Notes under the pieces: model-generated
Database searches by the model: none
What the model saw: only the letters and a program-made list of their open reading frames with translations
Told to the model about the DNA's origin: nothing
Position numbers and translations under genes: made by a program
In this document: one piece after another, positions 21,165 through 34,537 of the stretch
Layout: every line of letters begins with the position of its first letter
Position numbering within the stretch: the first letter of the stretch is position 1
From: Mytilus trossulus
Taxonomy: Eukaryota > Mollusca > Bivalvia > Mytilida > Mytilidae
Direction: 5' to 3'
DNA: 64,000 nucleotides
Assembly: GCF_036588685.1 (NCBI RefSeq)
Contig: NC_086373.1
Location: 620,001-684,000 of the forward strand

Positions 21165-24100
21165 ATGATGTCGAAGCAGAGAGTATGTGTAGTTGGCGCT
21201 GGCATCATTGGACTGTCGTCTGCTGTCAGAATTCAAGATAATATACCAGGGGTTGACATTACCATCGTAGCAGATAAGTTCTCCCCGAACACATGCTCTG
21301 ATGGATCAGGAGGATTTTGGGAGCCATTTTTATTACCAGAAGAATCACTGGCTCAATCAAAGTAAATAACATTTCTTTTTGTTTTTCATTAATGGTGGTA
21401 CTAAAGTTAAATATATCAACTAACTGTTAAACAATAAAGTCATTTTGATCGATTGATGACTGTGATGCCATCGCATTGAAACTTTTAGAAAACCTTGTAA
21501 AACTGCCAAAAACACACGCTTGATAAGAAAAACACGAGCAATAAAGACAACATTTTGCCAAAAATATATTAACTGTCAATTTATGTTTTTTGATTGAGTT
21601 AAGCCTTCTCATTGATATTTAATCGTGTGTTTTTCTATGGTGTGATGTTATACTACTGTTTCAGAAAAAAAGGAAGAAGGTTTTGTACGTTTTAACCCCG
21701 CTTTTGTTTTTAGTAATTTATACGTGTTTCTCGTTACTCGTTTTTATATATATTTGACCGTTGGTTTTCCCGATTGAATGATTTTACATTTATTTTGCAA
21801 TTTTGGGGCCCTTTAAAGCTATTTGTTCGGTGTTAACCAATGCTCCGTGTTGACGGCCGTTCCTTGACCTATAATGGTTTTACTTCTATAAATTGTTATT
21901 TCAATGGAGAGTTGTCTCATTTGAACTCATACCACATCTTCCTATATCTATGATATAGAGACAGAAATATCTTAACTATATACTTATAAATCTGTGTAAA
22001 ATGAAACAAATTCACTTAGTTTACAGTGCATATATTTAATTTAAAGCGACCTTAGTGATATAACGTTTGTTTATAGCAGAAAAGGTTTCTGTTGTTTATT
22101 TACACATTATAGTTCTAACTTGCAAAATCAAACTATGTTTTCAGTAAATGGTGTCAGGATACATGGGAATATTTAATGAGCCTCGTCAAATCACCAACTG
22201 CAGCATCTCTTGGTGTCCATACCGTGTCTGGGTATAATTTTACAGGTGTAAATATTCCAAAAGTACGTTTATTATTAATATGAACGCTCCTTTGTCATTG
22301 GAAATACTAAAATTTTAACGAGTTATCAAATATTTGGCAGATGTTCTACTCACAATCGGTTTAATAAGGGCGTACAATCATACCGATAAAATGTATATAA
22401 ATTAAAGTCTTAAATCAAACTCAATTATACTACCATACAATGTTATACATACCTCCATATAACTGACATACTCTTGCACTGCTACAAAATCAAACGTCAA
22501 CATCCTTGGTACAACATAAACACGTTTCTTCTACATAAGACTTATCAGTGTCGCTCGAAGAAGTCATATCAAATTTTACGAAGCTGAAAAGTATTGATTA
22601 GAAAATGTATGCAAAATCTACTAAGACAATCTATTCGTTTGTTTGGGGCTTGAGTGAAGGGTGTCATTTTTGAAAACGGAAGTATTGTAAAAACGTACGA
22701 AAATCCAAAAATAAAACCATTAAAACAATAAGTCGTGAAAGGAAATGTCATCCAATGGGCAATTGAAAAATAATACAGCGGAACACAAAAGGCTTATTTC
22801 CCTTAATCAAAATAATGTAACGACTAAAAAACATATCATTGGTACCTAAGAAATATCAACCCATGACAAAACAAATAGATACGACTCTGCTGCATGAATT
22901 CACCGAGTAACGATATGATTCTTTAAAGATTAATTTAACAATAATGTATAATCTAATGCCAGGATCCTCCATGGAAGGACCAAGTACTGGGTTATAGACG
23001 TCTTTCTGTCGAAGAGATAAAACTGCATCCTGACAACAGGTTAGATATACTTTTTTTCCTAATTTTTTTCTTTTAAAACATGACGAAATACATATGCCTT
23101 CATTGATAAAAGAAATATATTAGATCAATTATCTTTCAGGATTTTGTTATTTGAATTTATCGACAGAAACATGTCTCAAAGAAGTCAAATTGTAATTATT
23201 TCTTTTGAAGTATTTCTATTTTTTTTAAATCGGTTAAATTGGTGATACCTTAATTTTTTTGCCTGTTTTGGGATTCGACTCGGAATAGGGACTTTATGAC
23301 ACAAATGCATCTGAATATTAGATTTGAAGCATTTTTCATCGATTAACACATAGAAGAACAGAATTCGGTTCTAAAATCACTAAAGATTTTCGGAAATTGA
23401 AACAAACATATACTAAATCGATCTTCTAACAAATTTTTATTTATTTTTTCTTTTATATAAGTTTGAATTTTTCACTTTTAATTAATTATTTTGAATTTAG
23501 CTTAGTTTTACTTTTCATTATTTTGATTGAAATCCATGATAAAAGAATTACGTTTTATGATTTAAAAGTGACTTATAGACCCAATGGGTCGGTGTATTTC
23601 ATTGTGTATATGATATAGTGTTCTTTACTGAAATGTGATTACACATGTCACTATAATAAAAAAAATAATAATTACTTGCTTACTTATAGTTTGAAGGTTG
23701 GGGAAAGCACCTGAGATCACCCCTAGTTTTTGGTGGGGTTCGTTTTGCTTAGCCTTTGGTTTTCTATGTTGTGTCATCTGTGATATTTGTTTGTCTGCTT
23801 GTCTTTTTATCTTTAGCCATTACGTTGTAAGTTTGTTTTTTCTCTGTAAGTTTGAGTGTTCCTCTGGTATCTTTGGTCCCTGTTTTAATGCAGATATCAA
23901 GCAACTAAAATAATAATAGACAGAAGAAAGGTTCTTAAAAATTCAATTAAAATTGATGCTTTACTCAGGCTATACTCATACAAAAACGAGATATGCATTT
24001 TTAAAACAAAATAACTGTTCTTTTTTAATTTCATTCTCCTTTTAAATTTTGCAACAAGAATATGAATCCATATATTTATGTCTAGTACACCTTATCACTA

Positions 24101-27100
24101 TTCCCGGCTGACCGAGAATCTGTCTCGCTTGAACTATTGACGACAATTAACAATCACTTTTCCATTGTAACGTCGGATATTTCGTATCATGACGCCAGAA
24201 TTTTAGAGGAACATGTGTGATTTCTAGCAATGACGGGCAAATAGCGATGAGGTTTTTCGATTGTCATTTTCTACATAAGTAGATAAGAAAATACCTGTAC
24301 CATGCAAAGAATAACACAATTGCTTTCAACTCTTTGATGTCTGAGAAGTTAATTATGCCATTTTATAAGAGACTTGAAGTTTTGTGTTTCCTTGGAGTTC
24401 GGTTATTTTTGTTAATTTACTTAAATTAAAGAAAATCTTTTTTTGTTCTCATTGTTTCACTGACACCATTTTGAAACAATTATAAATCATGATTAATACC
24501 TGATACGTTATCTTATAGAGATGGAGTGTTTTATACAACAATGATGATAAATGTAAAGAAATATCTACCCTGGCTCATGAGACAGTAAGTATACGTCTTC
24601 TTTGATTTTAGATATATCAAGAAGTATATAACATTTGTAAAATACTGGGATGTACATATCTGTTTATTGATACAATGAAAATAGATAAAAACAACAGTGG
24701 TATAGCGATATACTACTGTTGTCCTGATATACATCTGTTTGAGGTTGAGAGAAAACAAATACGGTTGAGAAACTTAAACCTAGAGAAACACATCAAATAC
24801 AAGATGAAAACATTGTATCAATGATGCATATCATCGAAAAAAAACCCGAATATTGCTCAGTTTAATAAGTTTACAGCTAAACAAGGACAAACAACTGGGG
24901 AAATGAAATCTGTGTGTTTTATACTTGTTACAGTGAGTTTTTATATACTAGTATACTCAAAGAGTAAGTATCTAAGGGCCTTGTGATTATGGGCCTTTAT
25001 GGGTTTCTGTATGGGATATTTTCATAAATATGTGTATAAAGAAGATGAAAACTAGATTTTCTTTTTGTACGAAAGTATGTCACCAAGAGTCAATCTGAAG
25101 ATTAATTGATTATAATAAAGATTGATTGATTGAATGATGGTTGCTTAACGTCCTGTGGGAAACTTCTCATGCATGTTCAGGGCGAAATCAAGTTACCAAC
25201 AAATAAAATAGTTAGTTTCTTTAATAGAAGCCATATGAAATGAGGTCGGGGAAATTTGAACTGCCATTTGAAAATATTAGTTTATTGAAAAATGACAGAA
25301 CTTTGATAATACATCAGGCCACCAGGAAAAATATAAGAATCATTATGATTTAGAAGCAATATCCCATAAAATTTTCCTTATGTTATAAGTGAAAATGCAA
25401 ATTCGCAAATTGAAACAGTACATTTCTAAAAAAAAATATGTAAATGCTTTGCCAATTAGTTATTTTCGTTTGAATGATGGTTTGAATACTGAATCAACAT
25501 TTAGACGGATGCCACATGTGGAGCAGTATCTGCTTACCATTCCGGAGCACCTGCGATCACCCCTAGTTTTTGGTGGGGTTCGCGTTGTTTATTCTTTAGT
25601 TTTCTATGATGTGTCATGTGTACTATTTTTGCGCTGTTTACCTTTTTCATTTTTAGCCATGACATTGTCAGTTTGTTTTAGATTTATGAGTTTAACTGTC
25701 CCTTTGTTATCTTTCGTCCCTCTTTCAACAGATGAAATAAGAAAAAGAAAAAAAAGAAAATCAAAGTACAGTCAAAGTCAAAAGGGGATGTAATTTAATG
25801 ATATAAATATCGTCTTTTTCAGATTCAGAATAAAAAATGGAAAAGTTATCAACAGAAAGATAAACTCTTTGGAAGAGGTAAAAACTAAAACATCCAAGTC
25901 TTAAATATTGGATAATCAACGAAATATTTACAAATTTACAAGAAACATTAGGCAGTTGATTGATGTGTGTTCCATAACATATGAATACTAAATAATTGAT
26001 GTCTTATTAAAAAGATATCGATTCCTTTTAGTTTGGTTTCGCATTTAAACCATCATCATTGAAACAAAAACAAAAAAACTTTAGAGAAATTAAGAACGAC
26101 TCAAATAGCCAGTTTCAGGAGTGTTTCAGATAGCTATAATGCTGGAAGTATTTGGATATTTTATAGCGTTTGAAATTCATTTATTAGTATCGAAGTTAAG
26201 AAATGAAAGTATAAAAACATATACCTTTCGATTTCCTTAAAGAATAAGTCTGAACTACAATAGTACATGTTTACATATTATGTAAAATGATATGAACAAT
26301 CATAGATGATGATGCATGGTTTCGAAATGTTAATAGATATAAGAAGATGTGGTATAAGTGTCAATGAGACATCCAAATCACAATTTGTAAAAGTATAATG
26401 GGTCAAAGTACCGTTTACCATACAGTTCTTAATTTCACTACGTAAATAATGAACAAACACCAACGCAAATCCCCATCAATAAAAAGAAACTAATGAAAGA
26501 AAACAACTCTACCAAATTGTTTTCCCAAACTCTATTTAAACCATTTGCATTACTAGATATTTTTTGACAGATCATGACAGATTATGATTTAGTTGTAAAC
26601 TGCACCGGCATTGGTGCGCATGACCTTGGTGACCGTACTGTCTATCCAGTAAGAGGTCAAGTAATACGGGTAAATATTTTCTATTTACGACTTCAATTAC
26701 TAGCATGTAATGTAAAAATGTATTAATATAAACTTTGAACAATTATACTGAATTCTCACAGACGTTATTCTAACAATTACGTCAAAACAAGATATTGAAG
26801 AACTAGCAAAAGGTACGCGTTAGATTTATTTTTATTTGTTATTTATGTCATATGAAACATCAAATTAAAAAAAAACTTTATAACTAAATGGATAGTTTTC
26901 ATTATTAAACTAATGTACATGTATAAGAAGTTTACTTTTCCAATTGCTTGCTTTTAGTAAGCAATTCGCCGAAATATTTTCAACGTTACCTAAGCGTGAC
27001 CCTTCTCCGACTTCTTGTAAAGATCGGGTGATCACAGTACGCATGAATCTGTCATTAAAATAAACTAGTATCTGATTGTTCATGTTAAACACGTGCTAAA

Positions 27101-30100
27101 TATCCATGCTTCTTTGTTGATTGTTTACTATAAGGTGGCACTCGGTAATCTACGGATTCAAATACGGCAATTAATGAGCTGCCATATTTGTTAAATCATA
27201 ACTTACAAATTAACAAAAAATTGTTTACGATATTTTTGCGTAAGAAATAAAAACAAGTCGTACACAGAAGACTAAGATTATGATATATACATGCATTGGT
27301 TCAAAAATTAGATCAACATTATTTTCACCAGACACTCGTTTCATATTACTTAAAATTAGCAAAGGCAATTGACTGAAAAAAATAAGATGCTTAAAATATG
27401 AATAGTTATAATACCTATACCCCCTACATTGTAGCAATGTCATATTTAACAATGATTAGTTACTTTTGTAGGTAAAAGCACCTTGGGTGAAGCATTTTTA
27501 CTTTGACAAAGACCCTTCAGAAACAGGAAATAAATTATATATCTTCCCAGGGTAAGTATAAACTATTATTGTATGTGTGTACACCTTTATTTATTATGTT
27601 AGTTGGACCAATTTACTTTACTTGGTCATCTGGGCTTTTAACCTTCATTTCGTCACATTTATCTTCTCTTCCTGTGAGAAAACAAGGTCATTTTAAGGAT
27701 TTTACATACATTTTTGTATACAGTCGGTGATTAATAAATTTGCTGTTTACATGGGTGTTGCAAGAATATATGTAAATGATTTTTATTATAATTCTGTATT
27801 GTTCTCGTAATTATTAAGAAACCCATTATAAGAAACTCATCAAATATACCAGTCTAATGATTGGTAACGACAGACGTGCCAAGATACTCCATATCGTGTA
27901 GATTTCTGAGCAAAAAATGCAGCATCGATTCCATAACTACTCCCAACCGAGACAGTTCGTACATGCAAACAAAAGATTAATAAGAAATTATAAAATTCAT
28001 CGGATTTTATAAGTTTTGAACATCGAGACTGTAACAAGTAATTGATCGTTCTGATTGCAAAGCTCTCACATTTGCGCTTCCCTAGTGGCGAAACAATTGA
28101 CCATTTAAACAGCAATACGTCTCAACCGATGATTATCATAAACGAAAGAGGACTGGATTATTGCAAAAAAAAGAGGTTATCACCATAGTATTCCGTGAAA
28201 TATTTTCCGTACCTATATTTTGTTCGATGTGCTTGAGCTTTTAATTTCGCCATTTGATTAGGGACTTTCAACTTTGAGTTTTCCCCGGAGTTCTGTATTT
28301 GTGTTGTTTTACTTTTTGTTAAACCCATGAAACTTTTGAAATAAGAACTTCAATTGAACATGATATTTAAGAATCTTTGTTGTACAATAGTGTTTTGTAA
28401 TCAATAACGTATGTATTCTTGTAATATTTTGTTTCGTTTCTGTTTTATTTCACAGAAAAGACTTCGTGGTTTTAGGTGGCACCTCACAGAAAGGAAATTG
28501 GAGCACAGATGTAACAGAATCTGACCGGAAGAGGATATTGGATGGTTGTTCAAGGTTGATACCCAGTCTGCGGGTAAAGAGAAATACAACATTCCTCTTT
28601 TGTACACGTTTTTGTTTCATGATTTAAGACAGGCAATATATAAGACCGTCACCTGTAAATCGGATTTCATTAAAACAAATTGTGAAACTGATCGCAATGG
28701 TTCGAACCTTAACTAGATTGCTATATTGTTCTGCTGCAGATTATCATTTGTGAACAATTATACGGCATTGTTCTATGTATGTTGAAAGTTGTCTCATAAG
28801 CATCACGCATTTACTCCATCTTTTTATTAATTTTGTTTATATCATTTCATACTGCTTTGTGTGTACTTATACACTCATTGACCTCAAATGTTTTGGTTTG
28901 AGTGATCAAAATGAATTTCAATATTAAATAGAGCTTCGGACGAATCATTTTAAAGTTATTTCCAGTTACTAAACCAAGGTCGGCATTGTTGCAGTTAAGA
29001 CTGTTAGGCCAGTGGAGTATCATCGGTTCAGTAGTCAGAACCTCGGTACTTATTTTAATTAAAACACACTTTACGTAGATTCTTTTCAGAAAAAAGGTGA
29101 CAATAGCGGAATTTTGCTATGTTTTCCAATCCCTTTGTCGTCATAACACCGCTTAAGTGTTAATGTGTTCGCATATCATTATCTCTGAAATCATCCAACT
29201 TCTTCGTAACGGGCCCCATGAAGTTTAATCTAGAAAAGCATTTTGTATACATCAAATGAATAATGTGTTAGTTTAACTACGAAATGAAAATTATGATGCC
29301 TCAGTTTAAATATTATTAGAAACAACGTTTTGTACTTAGTGTAATAATTTGATTAATGCTAGGAAAATGATAAAATCAATAATTAAAAAATCAGAATGAA
29401 GCATACATGTCAGGGAAATTTTAGTCACATATAATAAAAGGTTCTAATATTACTCCTTGTTGATTGCTAAAATTTAGGAATACATTTTTTATCCTAAAAA
29501 TGCAATTTATCTCCTAAACAAATTGTTTATAGCAAAAATAATAACTATGAAAACAAATTGAATTAAGGAAGCGGAAGTATTACAGGAATGGACAGGTTTA
29601 AGACCATCAAGACCAACAATACGATTGGAAAAGGAAGATGTTTGTTTTAATGGAAGGACGATAACAGTAAGTTTTAAATTTTGATCAGAAACACAAACCC
29701 AATGAGCACAAGCGATTTATAAAAATGATAACACATAGTTTCATGAAGTGATTTTATCCATGTTTTACAACATGAACAATAGCACATAAGTTAACTTTAT
29801 ATTAGTATAGCATAATCTACACTTTGAAAACACATTACTCTGTCAAAAGAAACACAACAAAAATAACGGACTCCAAGGAAATTTCAAAAAGGAAAGTTCA
29901 TTATATGGCTAAACCAAAAGTTCAAACATACGAAACGAATGTATCAATTGTCATATTCCTAACTTGGAACAGACAGGTCCTTATGTAGAATTATTTAATC
30001 TAGTTTTATATGCAAAGCATTTTAATATGTTTAAACAACGCTAATCAACACGGAATTAACCGAAATAAGAATTTAAAACAAAATGTGACGGTCTCGTTAA

Positions 30101-30525
30101 TTGAAACTAGTTTGAACGATTAATTGCATGATAATAGTGAGTATGCTTTAATAGTTTAAACATATTTATTTACCAACGGAATACGTGGTGAAGTTAAATT
30201 ACCATATGTTTCAGTGAAACTAACTTGCTAGAGTGGCGTTCATTTAACACTACGGGGTGTTTGAGTCCTTAACCACTTTTAGATGTATTTTGGGAACGTT
30301 AAATCCGACGCATAAGGTAGGGAGGATGCCGTTCTCTCTGAACGTTTTATGTATTGCAGTTATCATGGCATCGTTAATGATTGAAACAAAAAAATATATA
30401 CATTTTAGATTATTCACAATTATGGGCATGCAGGATCAGGAATTACATTATTTTGGGGATGTGCAAAAGTTGCTTCAGATTTAGCTGTGGAGAGCAATAG
30501 ACTAAAACAACAATCAAAATTGTAG
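21165..30525 (+). CDS. DAO/DDO: D-amino-acid / D-aspartate oxidase (10 coding exons, 341 aa)
   Basis: FAD enzyme that deaminates D-amino acids to 2-oxo acids, ammonia and H2O2 in peroxisomes. Exons: 21165-21361, 22145-22262, 22963-23039, 24519-24584, 25823-25877, 26571-26669, 27472-27551, 28456-28573, 29568-29666, 30409-30525; all phases agree. Visible: dinucleotide-binding GAGIIG (11-16), VVNCTGIGA (179-187), YIFPG with Tyr227, GLRPSR with substrate-binding Arg282, the family signature IIHNYGHAGSG (304-314), and C-terminal SKL, a PTS1 peroxisome signal. Length equals that of mammalian DDO. APWVKHF and GGTSQKGNW are DDO-like. The longer loop before YIFPG and TGLRPSRPTIRLE are DAO-like, and the residue matching DDO Arg216 appears to be Phe215. 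Substrate class (acidic or neutral D-amino acids) is therefore left open. The ATG follows an AG, so a 5'UTR exon probably lies upstream. Confidence 0.93.
21690..21960 (-). repeat. Dispersed repeat B, diverged reverse copy in intron 1 of the oxidase gene
   Basis: Reverse complement of the B family: ATACCACATCTTCCTATATC at its end, with GCCCTTTAAAGCTATTTGTTCGG and GGAGAGTTGTCTCATTTG. Diverged at about one position in eight by eye. Confidence 0.65.
23700..23890 (+). mobile_element. Penelope-like retrotransposon tail (copy f) in intron 3 of the oxidase gene
   Basis: Starts inside the tail (GCACCTGAGATCACCCCTAG) and runs to the 3' boundary. It is the most diverged of the clear copies, with GGTCCCTGTTTT replacing the usual end. 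Confidence 0.65.
25505..25731 (+). mobile_element. Penelope-like retrotransposon tail (copy g) in intron 4 of the oxidase gene
   Basis: Starts at GGATGCCACATGTGGAGCAG and ends at the fixed boundary CTTTCGTCCCTCTTTC, 91 bp before exon 5 (25823). The tail frame (PHVEQYLLTIPEHL) is open and continuous with flanking sequence, giving a 134-codon ORF of no independent support. Confidence 0.7.
28960..29070 (+). repeat. Diverged fragment of dispersed repeat E
   Basis: Segments such as GGCCAGTGGAGTATCATCGG and CAGTAGTCAGAACCTCGGT resemble the central part of repeat family E. Weak match; position in intron 8 of the oxidase gene. Confidence 0.35.
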
Positions 30526-30537
30526 AAATGAACTTCG

Positions 30538-30715
30538 ATTATAACTTCATTTATAACTTCGATTATAGCTTCATGTATAACTTCGATTATAACTTCATGT
30601 ATAACTTCGATTATAACTTCATTTGTAAAACTTCGATTATAACTGCATTTATTACTTCATTTATAACTTTGATAACAACTGTATTTATAACTTCATTTAT
30701 AACTGCATTTATAAG
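30538..30715. repeat. Minisatellite directly after the oxidase stop codon
   Basis: Degenerate tandem units of about 12 and 24 bp (ATAACTTCGATT / ATAACTTCATTT) begin 13 bp after the stop at 30525 and lie in the presumed 3'UTR. The repeat is open in one frame (101 codons, YNFDYNF-type) purely because of its periodicity. Confidence 0.85.
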
Positions 30716-30841
30716 ATTCGTATTTTATTTTATATTATTATACATATACACTATTGTTATAGGAAGCATGTACACATATCAATGGACTTACAAATATTTT
30801 GTGCATTTGATTAAACAATATTTACATAATTAGTACCCCAA

Positions 30842-30847
30842 AAATAA
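30842..30847 (+). terminator. Candidate polyadenylation signal of the oxidase gene
   Basis: AATAAA about 320 bp past the stop codon, beyond the minisatellite. Reasonable position for a poly(A) signal; unproven. Confidence 0.4.
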
Positions 30848-31410
30848 AGCAATGATAAATTGGCTAGCTAAGGAACACCAGATAAATGTTTGAATCAATT
30901 TTTGGGGTGCATATAGGCATTATATGGTGAATATCGTCATGCACATGACGTCAATGTGGGTACCACATACACACATATATATATATAGATATTATATGCG
31001 AAATGGAATTAACTTGGATATGATATATTATGTAAACATATAAAATAATATGGTTGTATTGACGAGTATAACGTATATTTGGGTGGATGTGCCAGTAATG
31101 TTTTTCTTTAGTTTATGTTATCTAACATAAATGCTATTATAACAGTTTGTTAATATTTGTTAATATTATTAATGATTACTACGTTATTGTTATATTTGTC
31201 ATTAGTGTTTTTTGCTTCTAATCAGTATAAGAAATAAATAGTAAATAATAATACTAATATTCTTTCTTTAACGAAGATAACACATTTAACAATAACATTT
31301 TAGTCTTCCATGAGGCCTTCAAAAACTATTTATACAAATAGAAAACGGAAAAAATACATACAAAATAAAATACAGTTATATATAGCAGCTTAAATATTGA
31401 ATAACTACAT

Positions 31411-31565
31411 ATGGGGCTCGTGTTGTTTATTCTTTAGTTTTCTATGTTGTGTCATGTGTAATATTTTTTGTCTGTTTGTCTTTTTCATTTTTAGCCATGG
31501 CGTTATCAGTGTGTTTTAGAATTATGAGTTTGACTGTCCCTTTGATATCTTTCGTCCCTCTTTCA
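31411..31565 (+). mobile_element. Penelope-like retrotransposon tail (copy h)
   Basis: Starts at GGGGCTCGTGTTGTTTATTC and ends at the fixed boundary CTTTCGTCCCTCTTTC. It is the shortest clear copy and lies between the oxidase and GPLD1 genes. Confidence 0.7.
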
Positions 31566-32039
31566 TATGCATTCAGTAGAAGAAGAAAAAAAATACATTA
31601 GCCTCGTGCATCTTTATTCTGTTCAGTTAGAAAATAGTTTGAACAATTGGTCTTAAATGTATCGAAATTATTTATTTCTTTAATATTATTTGGTAAATTA
31701 TTTCAGGTAATAAGACCAGAATATTTAAATGTTCTTTATAAAAAAACAGAATTAGTTCTTGGTACATGAAGAAGTCCCGATGTTGTTGACCTCAAACAAT
31801 AATTATAAAGATCAGCACAATCAGTAAATACAGACTGTGTTACGAAATACTAAACAGTGTGACTTGTAACCGGGCGGGGACGATTATGATATTTTTATCC
31901 TCGGGTTTGTACCAGTTTCCTGGGATTTGAAAAGCAATTCAAAAGTTCTAAAGTCAATAAAAAGTTTATACTAACACTATCAAATATGAAACAAATACTA
32001 TACTACATAAAACGAATTTCAACACCTATCAACCTAACC

Positions 32040-32420
32040 CGAACTTGTTGAATTAAAACCGTTTAAAACCCTTTTCTGTCCGATACTGTTTAAACCAACT
32101 GTTTGAAACTATAGTCTGGAACCTAAATGTATAGAACTGGTTTGAAACCTAAATGTATAAAACTAGTCTGAAACCTAAATTTATGAAACAGTTCAAACGG
32201 TTTGGAACTATTGTCTGAAACCTAAATGTTTGGAACCTGTCTGGAACCTAAATGTTTGGAACCTGTCTGGAACCTAAACGTTTGAAACGGATCAGACGGT
32301 TTGGTTCTATTGTCTGAAACCTAAATGTTTTAAAACGGGACTAAACATTAATGTATCAAACCGGCTGAACCGAATTGTATCAAACGGGCTGAAAACTGAA
32401 TAAAACGAATGTATGGGAAC
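32040..32420. repeat. Degenerate tandem repeat (CTGAAACCTAAATGTTTGAA type)
   Basis: Units of about 22-26 bp built on CTGGAACCTAAATGTTTGGA and CAAACGGTTTGGAACTATTG recur with substitutions. Two adjacent units near 32225-32280 are almost identical. No coding potential. Confidence 0.75.
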
Positions 32421-33234
32421 TATTTTAACTGTTGTAAACTTTCGACGCATGAAACATTATTAAAATATATTTATAAAACTGTTGGAACAGGGTAGCAATA
32501 AGGTATGGTTTAACAGCAAACACTGACTGCAATAGTGAGAGATGTGAAACGCAACACCTTATCACTAACCCTGTTTATACAACTTCTACGGAACCGAAAC
32601 TATTTATATCTTCTCAACAGGTTTCAAACACTCCACTCGTTTAAATACTCCTGCTATTCGTCTTTAACTAAAGATATCAATCAAATACTAGTACTTTTAC
32701 TTTTGTTCATGTTGCAGATAAATCCGGGAAAATATGCAGGTGCACTAAATTCTTGAGGTGCTGTTTTCCCTTCTAGCGCTGGGGATATTGTTGTAAGATT
32801 TATATGTATGTTTGTTTTTGTATTTCATTTGTGTTGCTTGTTTGTTATGTATGTTTATACAGTTTTGGCTGCTAGATCTACATTATTGAAACATAAACCT
32901 TTAATGTCTTATATAGTTTATCATGTCAATGTAATGGAACTTTAAACAATTATCATACAAGTTAGAGGTTTAGTTAGCTTTATGACCAGGTTTAATCCTC
33001 TTTGATTATCTTCTGAGAATGCCTGTACCTAGTCAGGAATGTCATTTTCTGATCTTTTCGTATGTTGATAACGTTTGATTTTGTCACTTTTTATGACGTT
33101 TTTGGCGTATTGAATTTTAAACCTGATGCTTTTTGTTATCTATTAATCATGTGTTTCTTTGTCTAATATGTTCTCTTATTTATTAGTATTGTAGTCCTGT
33201 AGTTATATTATGTTGTCATTTCAATGTTATATTT

Positions 33235-33700
33235 AACATGGCCATTGAAGTGCGAGGTTTGGCATACCACAAAACCAGGTTCAACCCACCATTTTTTCCT
33301 TAAAAATGTCTTGTACCAAGTCAGGAAGATGGACATTGTTATATTATTGTTCGTTTCTGTGTGTGTTACATTTTAACGTTACGTCGTTTGTTTTCTCTTA
33401 TTTTTGAGTGTGAATTCACATTGCGATAAGACGTGTCACGGTACTTATCTATCCCATATTCATGTATTTGGTTTTGATGTCATATTTGTTATTCTTGTGG
33501 GATTTTGTCTGACGCTTCGTCCATTTCTGTGTGTGTTACATTTCAGTGTTGTGTCGTTGTTCTCCTCTTATATTTAATGCGTTTCCCTCGGTTTTAGTTT
33601 GTTACCCCTATTTTGTTTTTTGTCCATGGATTTATGAGTTTTGAACAGCGGTATACTACTGTTGCCTTTATTTATGGATTTTCTAACTTAAAGTTTAGTG
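33235..33700 (+). repeat. Dispersed repeat D, forward copy
   Basis: From GCGAGGTTTGGCATACCAC to GAACAGCGGTATACTACTGTTGCC, the reverse complement of the copy at 7880-8340. Partial forward copies are at 53270-53515 and 61935-62170. Non-coding. Confidence 0.7.
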
Positions 33701-34435
33701 TGTTTGGTATATTTATTCTAAACCACTGCCGATGGACTGCTTTTTAGTTCAGTAGACATTAACTTGAAACGGACAATATTTGTAGAACACTTATCTGAAA
33801 CACTCCATTGATATTTTAAAGATTAACTACGGTTCTACTGTGTAACCGTCATAAATAATCAGTCTAGTCCTGTTGCTGAGGAGTTGAGACAGACGTTCAA
33901 CAAATATTGAAATATTAAAGTATTCAAATTCATGTATCTCCCCTCAAACATAAAGGACTTTTGTTTCACCATTATACACCTTAAACATCATCTCCATGAA
34001 ATAGTGGTTTTTAAACAAAGTTAAGTCGTACTATTATGTATCATGAACTGAGCGACTGACGCAACGACGGATGAATTGAAAGAGATAGCATTTATCATGT
34101 GTCACCCTCATAAAAACCGTTCTAGAATAAGATAGTTTTCCTATCATTGATAATGTAAAATGGAACCATTATTTTATAATATGATTAATTACTGTTGATA
34201 AATAGAGACAAACTCAATTTTCCGGAAACGTGTCATCTGTTATTTTAAACAGAATAATTGTTGTTGAACGATGAAACAACTGTTCATTAAAATCGAAATG
34301 AGGTAGTCCAATCAATTGGTTTTTGATCATCAACACAGTGAACGAATTTCAGATATACAATTGTAATTGAAAACATGTCGATCTTGTTTACAACGATTAA
34401 AACTAGCAACATGCGACTAGTCTAATCTACCATAT
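33701..34435. other. Spacer downstream of GPLD1
   Basis: AT-rich DNA between repeat D and the proposed last GPLD1 exon. No AATAAA for the minus strand was recognised close to 34436. Confidence 0.4.
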
Positions 34436-34537
34436 TTACTGCCTATTAACATAATAATGATGAACACCACCACAGCGTTCCCCAGCGTAAACAACATCTT
34501 CACTGAAAGGGTAGCGTATGTCAGATGTAAACAAAAT
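34436..34537 (-). CDS. GPLD1: Proposed last coding exon of GPLD1
   Basis: After a TTTTAG acceptor the frame continues in phase 0 from exon 22 for 33 codons to TAA, including EDVVYAGERCGGVHHYY, loosely like the last FG-GAP strand of GPLD1. It brings the protein to 838 aa. Alternative: retention past the exon 22 donor gives a 22-residue tail (…AFYK) ending near 35652, but that donor (GTAAGT) is strong. Confidence 0.45.
   Translation of the reverse strand: MLFTSDIRYPFSEDVVYAGERCGGVHHYYVNRQ

Noticed and set aside
28695..28720. GGTTCGAACC block as the T-arm of a tRNA gene
   Set aside because: No acceptor, D- or anticodon arm could be folded around it.
30528..30833. 101-codon ORF with YNFDYNF repeats
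   Set aside because: Produced by the minisatellite after the oxidase stop codon; the true exon in this area is read in another frame up to 30525.
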